A stretch of DNA of 64,000 nucleotides from Cellulomonas sp. URHD0024 (GCF_000426185.1 NZ_AUEW01000004.1:310001-374000); one strand, 5' to 3'. Counted from the first letter of the stretch, positions 16,437 to 24,822 are shown. Translations and numbers: made by a program. Notes: generated from the sequence alone by a model not told the origin.

Positions 16437-17220
16437 GGGACTGCTCGCTCTCGTTCAGGAGGTGCTCGAGATGGGTGAGGTCGACCTCGCCGGCGGGGTT
16501 CGTGTGGTGCGGGTCGGCGAGCACCTCCGCCGGATGGTCCGGCAGGTCACCGAGGGTCGTGACGACGAGCGACGCCCCCGTGAAGTCCTCCTCGGCGGTG
16601 TAGCTGCTCACCGTGACGACCGTGCGCAGACCGGCCCCGAGCGCCGCACGCAGACCGTTGGCGCTGTCCTCGATCACCAGCGCCTCGTCCGGGCCGATCC
16701 CGAGCCGCTCCAGCGTGAGCAGGTAGATGTCCGGAGCGGGCTTCTTGGCGGGCACGACGTCCCCGGCGAGGACGGCGAAGTCGCGGGCGCGGTCCGCTCC
16801 GACCGCGTGCTCGAGCACGGCGTGCACCGACGCCTCCGCAGACGTCGATGCGACCGCCAGCCGCCAGCCATGCGCAGCCGCCTCCTCGACGATCCGGGCG
16901 ATCCCCGGGCGAGCGGGCAGGAGCCCCGCCGCCACCATCTCGGTGTAGTGGGCGGTCTTGGTCTTGTGCCAGGCGGCGATGAGGGTCCTCTGCTCGTCCG
17001 GGTCGGCGGGCAGACCCGCGGTCTCGACGAAGACCGGCGTGAACACCGACGCCAGCCGCTCCTTGCCGCCACCGATCGCGAGCAGGTGCCCGTACTCCTC
17101 CTGCGACCAGTGGATCGGGACGCCGGCGTCCGCGAACGTCCGGTTGAACGCGGGCAGGTGCCCGTCGCGCTCCGTGTCGGCGAGCACGCCGTCGCAGTCG
17201 AAGATCAGGGCGCGCGTCAT
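16426..17220 (-). CDS. HAD-superfamily sugar phosphatase/phosphomutase (CbbY-like)
   Basis: 264 aa. Motif I IFDCDGVLADTERDG has both Asp residues at positions 7 and 9. A cap domain follows with FNRTFADAGVPIHW and IGGGKERL; motif II is AVASTSAEASVHAV, motif III is PAKKPAPDIYL and motif IV VIEDSANGL. This is closest to CbbY/beta-phosphoglucomutase-type subfamily I HADs. ATG 17220 overlaps the aldolase stop as ATGA. In a kinase-aldolase operon, a phosphatase could remove a dead-end sugar phosphate or perform a pathway step; the sequence does not say which. Confidence 0.88.
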   Translation of the reverse strand: MTRALIFDCDGVLADTERDGHLPAFNRTFADAGVPIHWSQEEYGHLLAIGGGKERLASVFTPVFVETAGLPADPDEQRTLIAAWHKTKTAHYTEMVAAGLLPARPGIARIVEEAAAHGWRLAVASTSAEASVHAVLEHAVGADRARDFAVLAGDVVPAKKPAPDIYLLTLERLGIGPDEALVIEDSANGLRAALGAGLRTVVTVSSYTAEEDFTGASLVVTTLGDLPDHPAEVLADPHHTNPAGEVDLTHLEHLLNESEQSRVP

Positions 17221-18071
17221 GTGCGCCCCGCCGAGCCGAACTCGTCGATGCACTCCGCGACCGCGCTGGTCACGGCGGCCGAGATGTCCCGGAACATGCT
17301 CGGGGGGTCCCACCTGCCGCGCTCGCGGGCGCCCGCGAGGTGCGTCTCGGCGGAGCGCATGTAGGCGACCTTCACCGCGGTCGAGATGTTGATCTTGGAC
17401 ACGCCGGCCTCGATGAACGCCCGGAAGTCCTCCCGCGACAACCCGGTCCCGCCGTGCAGCACGATCGGGCGGTCGGTTCGCTGGGCGAGCTCGCGGACGC
17501 GGTCCGGCCGCAGGACCGGCTTGGCCTTGTACTCGCCGTGCGCCGTGCCGAGCTGGGGGGCGAGCAGGTCGACGCCCGTCCGTTCCGCGACGGCCGCCAG
17601 CGTCTCGACGTCGTAGGCGTGCAGGGCCACGTCGGAGCCGACCCCGTCCTCGACCCCCACGATGTTCTCGATCTCGGACTCCACGTCGACGCCGTTCGCG
17701 TGCGCCTCGGCGACGACCTCGGCGGTCTCCCGCTCGGCGTCGGCGAGCGACCGGTCGGACGCGTCGAACAGCACCGACGACCAGCCGGCCCGCACGACGT
17801 CGCTGATCACCGCGCGATCGGGGCAGTGGTCGAGGTGCAGCGCGACCGGGATGTCGGCCGTGCCGGCGGCGGAGCGGAACATCGTCGTCATGAGGTCCGT
17901 GCCGATCGAGCGGACGGTCTTCACGGACACCTGCACGATCAACGGGGACCGCGCCCGGGAGGCTGCGGCGATCACGGCGCGCAGGCTGAGGTCGTCGAGG
18001 ATGTTGACCGCGGGGACCGCGTAGCCGCGCGCTCGGGCGTCCTGTGTCATCGTCAGCGTCGACGCGATCAT
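17217..18071 (-). CDS. Class II (zinc) ketose-bisphosphate aldolase
   Basis: 284 aa, GatY/KbaY/FbaA-like. Zinc and catalytic residues are visible: ALHLDHCPD (paired His/Asp) near residue 80, VESEIENIVG, LGTAHGEYKAKP with a His zinc ligand, and VLHGGTGL with another His plus the phosphate loop, then INISTAVK. It would split a ketose phosphate into DHAP and an aldehyde. First gene of the operon feeding HAD, DhaL and DhaK. Together with a DHA-type kinase this points to breakdown of an uncommon ketose or polyol rather than glycolysis (inference). Divergent from a GntR/UTRA regulator with a GTCTAGAC site between them. Confidence 0.9.
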   Translation of the reverse strand: MIASTLTMTQDARARGYAVPAVNILDDLSLRAVIAAASRARSPLIVQVSVKTVRSIGTDLMTTMFRSAAGTADIPVALHLDHCPDRAVISDVVRAGWSSVLFDASDRSLADAERETAEVVAEAHANGVDVESEIENIVGVEDGVGSDVALHAYDVETLAAVAERTGVDLLAPQLGTAHGEYKAKPVLRPDRVRELAQRTDRPIVLHGGTGLSREDFRAFIEAGVSKINISTAVKVAYMRSAETHLAGARERGRWDPPSMFRDISAAVTSAVAECIDEFGSAGRT

Positions 18072-18162
18072 GTGCCCGGCTCTCCGGCCTCCGGCCCTCG
18101 GCCTCGGCCCCGGATCGAGAACGTCCGACCGAGACCCTCGGATCGATATGTCCGATTCGGCA

Positions 18163-18170
18163 GTCTAGAC
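18163..18170. promoter_or_regulatory. HutC/UTRA-type GntR operator core
   Basis: GTCTAGAC, a perfect 8-bp palindrome that fits the HutC-subfamily consensus GTMTAKAC. A second half-site, GGTCTACT, follows at once (18172-18179). It lies in the 151-bp region between the aldolase operon and the GntR gene, so it could control both. Confidence 0.65.
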
Positions 18171-18222
18171 AGGTCTACTCATGCGCGACCAGTCGAGTGG
18201 CATCCGTGAAAGTCTGTGATCC

Positions 18223-18957
18223 ATGACCGACGTCCTGGAGCGCGACTCCGCAACCCCGCTCTACGCCCAGCTCGAGCAGATCCTGCACGGGCGGATCGTC
18301 GGCGGGCAGTGGGCGCCCGGGCAGCGGATCCCGTCCGAGAACGAGCTCAACAAGATGTTCGGCCTGAGCCGGATGACGGTGCGCGGGGTGCTCACCAAGC
18401 TCGTCGGCGACGGGCTGCTCGTGCGGGTGCCGGGCAAGGGCACCTACGTGGCGACACCCAAGATCAGCGCGGTCTCGCCGGCGTATCGCGGTGTGCGCGA
18501 GCAGCTCGAGTCCCAGGGCTACGAGACGTCGACGCAGCTCATCTCGCTCACCCTCGAGACGCCGTCGTCGGGCGTCCGCGAGCGACTGTCGCTGGCCGCC
18601 GACGACCAGACGTACCTCGTCGTCCGCGTCCGATCCGTGCAGGGGGAGCCGATCAGCCTGCACCGCTCCTACGTCCCTGCCCGGCTGGCGCCCGGGCTCG
18701 CGGATCACGACGTCGTCGCGAACCAGCTGTGCGTCGTGCTCGAGGAGCACTACGGGTTGCCCATGAAGCACGTGCGCGAGGACCTCGAGGCGGTCGCCGT
18801 GAGCACCTCCGAGGCCCGCCACCTGGGCATGCGTCGCGGCGAGCCGGCCCTGCAGCTGCAGGACGTGATCTTCGACGCCCTCAACCGCCCGTTCGAGTAC
18901 AGCTCGATCGTGTTCCGCGGCGACCGGCTGCGCCTGCGCTTCGACTACGACCGCTGA
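18223..18957 (+). CDS. GntR-family regulator, HutC/UTRA subfamily
   Basis: 244 aa. The N-terminal winged helix (residues ~8-75) shows the GntR pattern: PLYAQLEQILHGRI, PSENELNKMFGLSRMTVRG, and GKGTYVA. A UTRA ligand-binding domain fills residues 85-240 (RVRSVQGEPISLHRSYVP ... FEYSSIVFRGDRLRL). It is probably a sugar-phosphate-responsive repressor of the divergent aldolase-HAD-DhaLK operon and of itself, through GTCTAGAC. It overlaps the end of the convergent NYN gene by 13 bp. Confidence 0.92.
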   Translation: MTDVLERDSATPLYAQLEQILHGRIVGGQWAPGQRIPSENELNKMFGLSRMTVRGVLTKLVGDGLLVRVPGKGTYVATPKISAVSPAYRGVREQLESQGYETSTQLISLTLETPSSGVRERLSLAADDQTYLVVRVRSVQGEPISLHRSYVPARLAPGLADHDVVANQLCVVLEEHYGLPMKHVREDLEAVAVSTSEARHLGMRRGEPALQLQDVIFDALNRPFEYSSIVFRGDRLRLRFDYDR

Positions 18958-20303
18958 GGCGCCTCCTTGAGCAGGCCGCCGCCCACCCACTCCCGGATCG
19001 CGGCGACGTCGCCGTTGCTCAGCTCCATGCGAGCGCCCCGGCACAGGCCCACCACGTTGTCGGCCCATGCGGCCGCGAGGTCTTGTGCCGTGGTCTTCGA
19101 CGTGAGCTGCTGACCGCCGTACAGGGCGCCCGAGATGACGAAGTTGACGGTCGAGCGGCCCACGGCGGCGCCGGCCTCCTGGCAGGCGTTGCGCACGCGC
19201 CGAGAGGTCTCCGCCCGGTCGAACGGGTGCGACGCCAGATCGGCGGCGAGTGCCGTGAGGAGCACCCGGTAGTTCGACCGGCTCAGGCCGGGAGTGTCGG
19301 TGACGGCGGTGACCTGGCGCTGCAGCGCGCTCGGATCGGTGTCGGGCTCGGCGACGGCGCCCGGAAGGTCGGCCTCGCCGAACCGCTTCGGGTCCCAGAC
19401 GTAGCCCGGTGGGCGCGGCGACGAGGCGACCTCGGGAACGTTGCGTGCGAGCCACTGCAGGAACCCGCCGGCGCCCCCCCAGCTCGATCCGGTCAACCTC
19501 GGGTCGGCCTTCTGCGCGGCGCCGGCGACCGCGCCGAGCGTGACCGGCCGGTCCGCCGTGCGGACGCGCTGCAGGATCGCCTTGTGCGCGGCCTCGCTCG
19601 CGTCGACGACCGCGGTCGCCGCGGGCGGCTCGTCGAGCTTCTCGGGCTGCTCGACCTTGCCTGCCTGCCTGGAACGCCCTCGGGTGGTCGGTGCCACCAC
19701 GGGCGTCCGCGGCGCCTCGACGTTCAGGGTGGACGCGGTGCTCGTGACCAGCTCGGCGAGGTCGTCCGCGGTGATCACGTGGTCGGCGACCGCGCGGTAC
19801 GCCGCCGCAGCCGGGCTCGCGGTCATGATCGTGACCCGGCGGTCCGCTGCCCTGCAGCGCAGCGCCAGGGGAGTGAAGTCGGCGTCGGCCGACACGATGA
19901 CGAACTCCTCGTAGTGCGTGGGAGCCGCGAGGGCGTCCACGGCGTCGAGGACGAGGTTGATGTCGGCGCTGCTCTTGCCCTGCTGCGTCAGCGACGGGCA
20001 GTCGACCACCTGGAAGCCGGCTCGCGTGAAGTTGGGCCGGAAGGTCGCGAACTTCGACGGGTTCAGGTAGCACGCGCGGATCAGGAACCGCCGCGAGAAG
20101 TCACCCTCCGAGTCCGTCCCGCTCTCCAGCTCGCTCAGCCAGTGAGCGGGATCGGTCGCGAAGGCCTCGGCAGCCACGGGGTCCAGCCGCTGCAGGCCGA
20201 TGTAGACGTTGTCGAAGTCGACGAACAGGGCGGTTCGGAACCTGCGACCGGTCTCGGGGCGGTTCGCGGAGGTCACGCTCGATGTGCTCACCCGGAGCAT
20301 CAT
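18945..20303 (-). CDS. NYN-domain (PIN-like) ribonuclease with C-terminal LOTUS/OST-HTH domain
   Basis: 452 aa. The N-terminal NYN nuclease domain keeps its acidic residues: ALFVDFDNVYIGL, SADINLVLDAVDAL, and VIVSADADFTPLAL. A Pro/Lys-rich linker leads to an OST-HTH/LOTUS-like fold around residues 230-330 (AHKAILQRVRT, TLGAVAGAAQKADPRL, GYVWDPKRF). A further helical region ends the protein. NYN-LOTUS proteins bind and process RNA in other organisms, and the bacterial role is poorly known. The start is uncertain: ATGs at 20303 and 20300 and GTGs at 20291 and 20276 are all in frame; the farthest with a GGAGG upstream is given. Confidence 0.82.
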   Translation of the reverse strand: MMLRVSTSSVTSANRPETGRRFRTALFVDFDNVYIGLQRLDPVAAEAFATDPAHWLSELESGTDSEGDFSRRFLIRACYLNPSKFATFRPNFTRAGFQVVDCPSLTQQGKSSADINLVLDAVDALAAPTHYEEFVIVSADADFTPLALRCRAADRRVTIMTASPAAAAYRAVADHVITADDLAELVTSTASTLNVEAPRTPVVAPTTRGRSRQAGKVEQPEKLDEPPAATAVVDASEAAHKAILQRVRTADRPVTLGAVAGAAQKADPRLTGSSWGGAGGFLQWLARNVPEVASSPRPPGYVWDPKRFGEADLPGAVAEPDTDPSALQRQVTAVTDTPGLSRSNYRVLLTALAADLASHPFDRAETSRRVRNACQEAGAAVGRSTVNFVISGALYGGQQLTSKTTAQDLAAAWADNVVGLCRGARMELSNGDVAAIREWVGGGLLKEAPQRS

Positions 20304-20385
20304 CCTCGGTCGAGGCCTCCGTCGTCGTCCGCGACGCTCGACCGGACACCTCGCGGCACGGGACGACGTCCACGAGCATGGGCAC

Positions 20386-20712
20386 ATGCACCTCGTTGTC
20401 GCGACCGGCTCCGACGCAAACGTGTCGTACACCGAGCACCTGCGAGTCCCCTCGATGAGCGTCGGCACAGCCGTGCTCGCGGTCGGGGCCGCCGATGGTC
20501 AGCATCCGCACACCGAGGACGAGATCTACGTGGTGACCCAGGGCAGGGCGAAGCTGTGGACGCCCGACCGGACGGTCGAGGTCGGCCCTGGCTCGATCGC
20601 GTTCGTGCCTGCGCTCGAGGAGCACCGGTTCGTGGACGTCGTCGAGGAGCTGCACGTCATCGTGGTGTTCGCGCCGGCAGAGCACACGAACACGGCGTCC
20701 TCCGGAGGCTGA
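20386..20712 (+). CDS. Small cupin-domain protein
   Basis: 108 aa, one conserved beta-barrel. Cupin motif 1 is GQHPHTEDEIYVVTQG with metal-ligand His/His/Glu, and motif 2 is GSIAFVPALEEHRF with the last His. It could bind metal and a small ligand; no enzyme can be named. ATG 20386 is the first start that leaves the barrel intact, without a clear SD. It ends directly at the stop of the convergent Clp-N gene (no gap). Confidence 0.75.
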   Translation: MHLVVATGSDANVSYTEHLRVPSMSVGTAVLAVGAADGQHPHTEDEIYVVTQGRAKLWTPDRTVEVGPGSIAFVPALEEHRFVDVVEELHVIVVFAPAEHTNTASSGG

Positions 20713-21405
20713 TCAGCTGCCGGCGACGAACCCGTCGACCGCGTCCTTGGTGACCCCCAGCGACGAGAGAGGGCCGTTGCCGTTCTCGACCTCGAGCAGT
20801 GCGAGCAGCACGTGCTCGGTTCCCACGTGCTCGGCGCCGAGCCGGATCGCCTCACGGAACGTCAGCTCGAGGACCTTCTTCGCGGTCGCGTCGTAGGGGA
20901 TCAGCGGCGGGACGTCGGCCACCGAGGGCGGCAGGACGACCGCGGCGCGGACGGCGTCGGGCGTCGCACCCGCACCCGCGGCCAGCAGTGCCCGGGGGCC
21001 GAGTTCCGTCGGCTCGGCCAGCAGACCGAGCACGAGGTGCGCCGCGGTCGTGTGGTCGTTGCCGGCGGCCCGCGCCTCCTCCTGTGCCGCGACGACGACG
21101 TTGGCTGCGGCGGCGGTGAACCGCGCGAACCCCTGCTGTGCGTCGAGGTCGGGCTCCTTGGCGACGAAGCGCTTCTGGGCCGCCTGCTTGGTGACGCCCA
21201 TGCTGGCGCCGATCTCGGTCCAGGAGGCGCCGGACCGACGAGCTTGGTCGACGAAGTGCCCGATCAGGTGGTCGGCGATGCCGTCGAGGTGCTGGGCGGT
21301 CTGCACCGCTGTGCACAGTCGCGAGAGGACGTCGTCCTCGTGGGCGGTGATGGCATCGATCAGGTCGTCGAGGCGGACGGTCTTCGGGAGGCGCGTCGTA
21401 GGCAT
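20713..21405 (-). CDS. HTH plus Clp-N-domain protein, probably autoregulated
   Basis: 230 aa. The N-terminal 75 residues contain a helix-turn-helix (GASWTEIGASMGVTKQAAQKRF). The remainder is a double Clp-N repeat, the adaptor- and substrate-binding region of ClpA/ClpC, here without any ATPase (AAHLVLGLLAEP ... GTEHVLLALLEVENG). Such stand-alone Clp-N proteins may modulate Clp proteases; here the HTH suggests a regulator that senses them. ATG 21405 is fixed by a promoter with TTGACG, 18 bp and TACGGT ending 6 nt upstream. Both boxes overlap two perfect palindromes, so it is likely to repress itself. Confidence 0.82.
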   Translation of the reverse strand: MPTTRLPKTVRLDDLIDAITAHEDDVLSRLCTAVQTAQHLDGIADHLIGHFVDQARRSGASWTEIGASMGVTKQAAQKRFVAKEPDLDAQQGFARFTAAAANVVVAAQEEARAAGNDHTTAAHLVLGLLAEPTELGPRALLAAGAGATPDAVRAAVVLPPSVADVPPLIPYDATAKKVLELTFREAIRLGAEHVGTEHVLLALLEVENGNGPLSSLGVTKDAVDGFVAGS

Positions 21406-21454
21406 GCGTCAACCGTAGGTTGACGCATCGGAGAACGTCAACCCGAGGTTGACG
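21404..21454 (-). promoter_or_regulatory. Twin palindromic operators over the Clp-N gene promoter
   Basis: Operator 1 (21404-21428) is ATGCGTCAACC-3 nt-GGTTGACGCAT, with perfect 11-bp arms reaching into the start codon. Operator 2 (21436-21454) is CGTCAACC-CGA-GGTTGACG. Centres are 29 bp apart. On the minus strand, TTGACG at 21441-21436 is the likely -35 and TACGGT at 21417-21412 the -10, with 6 nt to the ATG. Confidence 0.8.
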
Positions 21455-21667
21455 AAAGGGTGTCGACGGGGTGTCGGTGGCCCGGTCCCGGGCCGTACGG
21501 CCATGCTGGGCCGCCGACGACCGAGAACTCGTCCTCAGGATCTGGATCGGACTCTCGCTTGCCGAGACCCCCACCGACGAGCGGGTCGTCGCTGTCGGCC
21601 GTCGGCTCCGACGCGCGCTCGTGGTCGCGGAGACGGAAACGGATCGACTCGCGCACGGGACGGGACC

Positions 21668-22069
21668 TCAGACCGGCACGACGGCGGCGGTCGCGGCGAC
21701 CTCGATGAGCGCACCGGGAACGGCCAGTCCGGCGACACGCGCCGCCGTGACCAGCGGCGGAGCGCCGGCCCGTGCGAGGCGCGGCGCGATCGACCCGTAG
21801 GCCGCGCCGAGGTCCGCGTCCGCGGCGATGAGCACGGTCCACTGCACGACGTCGGCAAGCGTGGCGCCGGCGGCCTCGAGGGCCGTGCTCACGTTCTCGA
21901 CCGCACGGACGGACTGCTCGGCGACGTCAGCCGAGACGACGGCGCCCGAGCCGTCGACGCCGTTCTGGCCGCCGACGTAGATGGTCGTCGCGCCCGCAGG
22001 CACGACGGCGACATGGCTGAATGCCGGACTCACCACGAGGCCGGCCGGCTGCGGATAGGTGATCTCCAT
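21668..22069 (-). CDS. RidA/YjgF-family protein
   Basis: 133 aa, the normal length for RidA enamine/imine deaminases. Visible family features are the IYVGGQNGVDGSGAVV strand, a helical centre SVRAVENVSTALEAAGATL, VVQWTVLIA, and a C-terminal strand ending GALIEVAATA. The Arg that binds the substrate carboxylate is in VTAARVAGL. RidA proteins clear reactive 2-aminoacrylate, but subfamilies vary in substrate. The 240 bp between this gene's end and the Clp-N operators hold only a weak, antisense-overlapping frame. Confidence 0.86.
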   Translation of the reverse strand: MEITYPQPAGLVVSPAFSHVAVVPAGATTIYVGGQNGVDGSGAVVSADVAEQSVRAVENVSTALEAAGATLADVVQWTVLIAADADLGAAYGSIAPRLARAGAPPLVTAARVAGLAVPGALIEVAATAAVVPV

Positions 22070-22110
22070 GCCGCAACCGTCCCACCGACCACTGACAGCC
22101 GGCTCCGAGC

Positions 22111-22830
22111 TCAGCGCGCGTGGGCCATGTCGCCCACGGCCAGCCGCCGCAGGACCTCGAGGACCACGGCGGCGGACCGGTCCGCGGCGTCGTCCACGTG
22201 CGTGAGGAAGTCCGCGCCGGCCACCGGGCCGCAGAGGTCGGAGATGCCGCGCACGGACAGGAAGGGCACGCCGTACAGGTGTGCCGTGTGGGCCAGCGCT
22301 GCGGATTCCATGTCGATGGCGACGGCTGTCGGGAACGCGGCGCGGATCCGCTCGACCCGGGTGGCGTCGACGAAGGCGTCGCCGGACAGCACCGTTCCGG
22401 TGAGCACGCGCAGGTCCACGTCGGCGCCGATCGCGGCCTCGTGGAGGACCTGCTCGGCCTCGTACACCTCCGGCATGCCGGGCACCTGGCCCAGCTCGTA
22501 CCCGAAGGCGCGGGCGTCCGCGCCCGAGTAGACGTACTCGGAGCCGACGACGACGTCACCCACCCGCACGTCGAGCCCGACGCCGCCTGCAGTTCCCGCG
22601 CTGATGACCGCGCGCGGGTGCGTGCCCTGGATGGCGACCGCGCCGGCGGTGGCCGAGTTGACCAGGCCGATACCGCACTGCACCAGGAGGACCTGCCGTG
22701 CACCGACGGTCAGCAACCGGTGCACGGCGTGACCCATCTGCGTCGGGTCGCCCACGACGTCGGCCCGTTCCATGAACGGTGCCGACTCGTCGGCCATCGC
22801 GGTCACGACGACCGCGTCGACGGCGATCAC
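22111..22830 (-). CDS. mtnN: 5'-Methylthioadenosine/S-adenosylhomocysteine nucleosidase
   Basis: 239 aa, MtnN/Pfs-like. Landmarks: [13 protein letters not shown] at the N-terminus, [22 protein letters not shown], a purine-ribose site [20 protein letters not shown], and [10 protein letters not shown] with the catalytic Asp. It converts S-adenosylhomocysteine to S-ribosylhomocysteine, the substrate of the LuxS encoded just upstream. The GTG at 22830 overlaps the luxS stop (GTGA), so the two are coupled. The complete two-step SAH detoxification route is therefore in one operon. Confidence 0.92.
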   Translation of the reverse strand: MIAVDAVVVTAMADESAPFMERADVVGDPTQMGHAVHRLLTVGARQVLLVQCGIGLVNSATAGAVAIQGTHPRAVISAGTAGGVGLDVRVGDVVVGSEYVYSGADARAFGYELGQVPGMPEVYEAEQVLHEAAIGADVDLRVLTGTVLSGDAFVDATRVERIRAAFPTAVAIDMESAALAHTAHLYGVPFLSVRGISDLCGPVAGADFLTHVDDAADRSAAVVLEVLRRLAVGDMAHAR

Positions 22831-23294
22831 GCGGTCACCGTGCTCCAGTCCGCGCGGGCGCTCAAGAAGGTCCGCGCGGCCTCCTGGGCGCCCTCCAGGG
22901 TGTGGTTGGCGCCCCACCCGCACTGGATCTCGTTGGCGGCCGGAACCTCGGTGGCCGTCAGGATGTCCTCCAGCGTGGACTGCACCAGGTCGAGCACCTC
23001 GTCGTACGTCCAGACGCCCTGCAGGATCAGGTAGAAACCCGTCTGGCAGCCCATCGGGGAGAAGTCGACGACACGCTCGGAGTGGTTGCGCGAGTGCTCC
23101 GCGAACAGGTGCTCGAGCGAGTGCACGGTCGCCATCTCGAGGTGGGCGACGTTCGGCTGCGTGAACCGGATGTCGTACTTGCTCAGCTCGTCGCCGGCGG
23201 GCAGTCGCTTGGTGTCGGCGAGCCGGACGTACGGCGCGACGACGGTGCGGTGGTCGAGGTTGAACGACTCGACGTTCATGCGGGGCTGGTTCAC
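22827..23294 (-). CDS. luxS: S-ribosylhomocysteine lyase LuxS
   Basis: 155 aa, the usual LuxS length. The zinc site is complete: His58, His62 in VHSLEHL, and Cys125 in [11 protein letters not shown]; catalytic Glu61 is between the His ligands and Cys83 is in MGCQTGFYL. It cleaves S-ribosylhomocysteine to homocysteine and DPD, the precursor of autoinducer 2. Upstream is a 181-bp region divergent from the Nudix gene. No AI-2 receptor or lsr-type genes are seen here, so a metabolic role is enough to explain it. Confidence 0.96.
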   Translation of the reverse strand: MNQPRMNVESFNLDHRTVVAPYVRLADTKRLPAGDELSKYDIRFTQPNVAHLEMATVHSLEHLFAEHSRNHSERVVDFSPMGCQTGFYLILQGVWTYDEVLDLVQSTLEDILTATEVPAANEIQCGWGANHTLEGAQEAARTFLSARADWSTVTA

Positions 23295-23462
23295 GGCTGA
23301 CGTCCTTCGGTGCTCGGCGGAACGTCCATTGTCCCCCTCTCGTCAGCCTCGGTGCCCTGTACCGAGGGGTCGTCCGAGTGATCTCCGTCCCTTTGCGGCG
23401 CCCTGGCCGCTCGCGGGGGATGTCGTCCGTCGACGAGCGGGGGGACGGAACCTGCGCCTGCC

Positions 23463-23468
23463 TAGGAT
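23463..23468 (+). promoter_or_regulatory. Leaderless -10 hexamer for the Nudix gene
   Basis: TAGGAT, followed by 7 nt and then the ATG at 23476, with no Shine-Dalgarno. Same spacing as rlmC and others. Confidence 0.5.
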
Positions 23469-23475
23469 CGGGCGC

Positions 23476-23955
23476 ATGGCCATCCCGTCCTTCGTCGTCG
23501 ACCTGCGCGCCGCGGTCGGTCATCGCCCGCTGTGGCTCTCGGGCGTCACCGCCGTCGTCCTGCGCGAGGTGGGGGCCGTCGAGCAGGTGCTGCTGGTGCG
23601 GCGCTCGGACACGGGTGCCTGGACGCCGGTCACGGGCATCATCGACCCGGGTGAGCAGCCCGCCGTCGCGGCGGCCCGAGAGGTGCTCGAGGAGGCATCG
23701 GTCGTGGCGGTGCCGGAGCGGCTGGCCTGGGTGAACACGCTCGCGCCGATGCGGTACGCGAACGGCGACGAGGCGCAGTACCTCGACCACACGTTCCGGT
23801 TCCGCTGGGTCTCGGGGGAGCCGACACCCGGCGACGAGGAGAACACCGAGGCGGCGTTCTTCCCGTTGGACGGGTTGCCGCCGATGTCGTCGGAGATGCG
23901 GTCCCGGATCGAGCGTGCGCTACGGCCTGACGGGCCGGCCGACTTCGAGTTCTGA
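23476..23955 (+). CDS. Nudix hydrolase
   Basis: 159 aa. The Nudix box is GIIDPGEQPAVAAAREVLEE-A-S-V, matching Gx5Ex7REUxEExGU except that the last Gly is Ser. Upstream strand LSGVTAVVLREVGAVEQVLLV and downstream HTFRFRWVSGEPTPGDEE are typical ADP-sugar/NUDIX_4 style. The substrate is a nucleoside diphosphate derivative, not identifiable. Its end overlaps the convergent regulator gene by 36 bp, which is unusual but both reading frames are well supported. Confidence 0.9.
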   Translation: MAIPSFVVDLRAAVGHRPLWLSGVTAVVLREVGAVEQVLLVRRSDTGAWTPVTGIIDPGEQPAVAAAREVLEEASVVAVPERLAWVNTLAPMRYANGDEAQYLDHTFRFRWVSGEPTPGDEENTEAAFFPLDGLPPMSSEMRSRIERALRPDGPADFEF

Positions 23956-24822
23956 CTGTGCTGCCGGGTCCTCCGACGACATCCACTGCGTCCCCAGGAC
24001 GCGCAGCAGGGCGAGCGCCTCGGCCGCCGGGGACCCGGTTTCCGCTGAGTAGACGATCACCTTCTGGTCGCTGTCGACGACGTGCAGGGCGTCGCAGTCG
24101 AGCGTGATCGGCCCGAGGCTCGGGTGCTCGATGGTCTTGCGGCTCATCTGCCACGCGCCCGGGCCGCCAGTGCGCCAGAGCTCGTCGAACGTCGGGCTCC
24201 CGCGCCGGAGCTCGGCGACGAGCTCACGCACGCTCGGGTCGTCCGGGTAGCGGGCCGCGGTCGTGCGCAGGCTGGCCACGGACTGCGCGGCGGTCTCCGC
24301 GCGCTCCTCGTCGGACATCGCCACCCGGCTCCGCCGCGGATCGGGGCTGCCGAGGAACCGCTGCCAGATGATGTTCCGCTGCCGACGCGGGACCACCGAC
24401 CAGTCGCCCAGCAGCGCCGACGCCATCGCGTTCCACGCCAGGATGTCGCCGCGAGCGCTGAGCACCATCGTCGGGAGATCGGACAGCCGGTCGAGGAGCC
24501 GCTGCACGCTGGGGCGGACGTGCTCGTCCACCCGACCGGGCCGTGGAGGAGCGCTACCCGCCAGGTGGAAGAGCTCGTCGCGGGCGTCGTCGTCCAGCCG
24601 CAGCGCCCGCGCCAGGGCCGCGAGCACCTGCGTGGACGGCTGGGGACCGCGCCCCTGCTCGAGGCGGACCACGTAGTCGACGCTCACGCCCGCCAGCTGC
24701 GCGACCTCCTCCCGACGGAGACCCGGCACACGGCGACGGCTGCCCGCAGGCAGCCCGACGTCCTGCGGGGTCAGCGCGGTCCGGGCCTGGACGAGTACGC
24801 GCGCCAGCTCAGGGCGGTCCAT
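23920..24822 (-). CDS. XRE-type HTH regulator with MmyB-like ligand-binding domain
   Basis: 300 aa. An N-terminal Xre helix-turn-helix (RREEVAQLAGVSVDYVVRLEQG, residues ~38-60) is followed by an MmyB-type PAS-like domain: DILAWNAMASALLGDW, NIIWQRFLGSPDPR, and a C-terminal WQMSRKTIEHPSLGPITLD. Proteins of this family bind small hydrophobic ligands and commonly sit divergent from an SDR gene, as here. It probably represses the SDR. The 101-bp gap contains TAGGA-7 nt-TCCTA (24857-24873), a possible operator over the SDR -10 TAGGCT. Confidence 0.88.
   Translation of the reverse strand: MDRPELARVLVQARTALTPQDVGLPAGSRRRVPGLRREEVAQLAGVSVDYVVRLEQGRGPQPSTQVLAALARALRLDDDARDELFHLAGSAPPRPGRVDEHVRPSVQRLLDRLSDLPTMVLSARGDILAWNAMASALLGDWSVVPRRQRNIIWQRFLGSPDPRRSRVAMSDEERAETAAQSVASLRTTAARYPDDPSVRELVAELRRGSPTFDELWRTGGPGAWQMSRKTIEHPSLGPITLDCDALHVVDSDQKVIVYSAETGSPAAEALALLRVLGTQWMSSEDPAAQSELEVGRPVRP

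Noticed and set aside
21471..21800. Plus-strand frame of 109 codons between the Clp-N operators and RidA
   Set aside because: Moderate third-position GC but no SD or -10, no recognisable domain, and it overlaps RidA in antisense for 130 bp.
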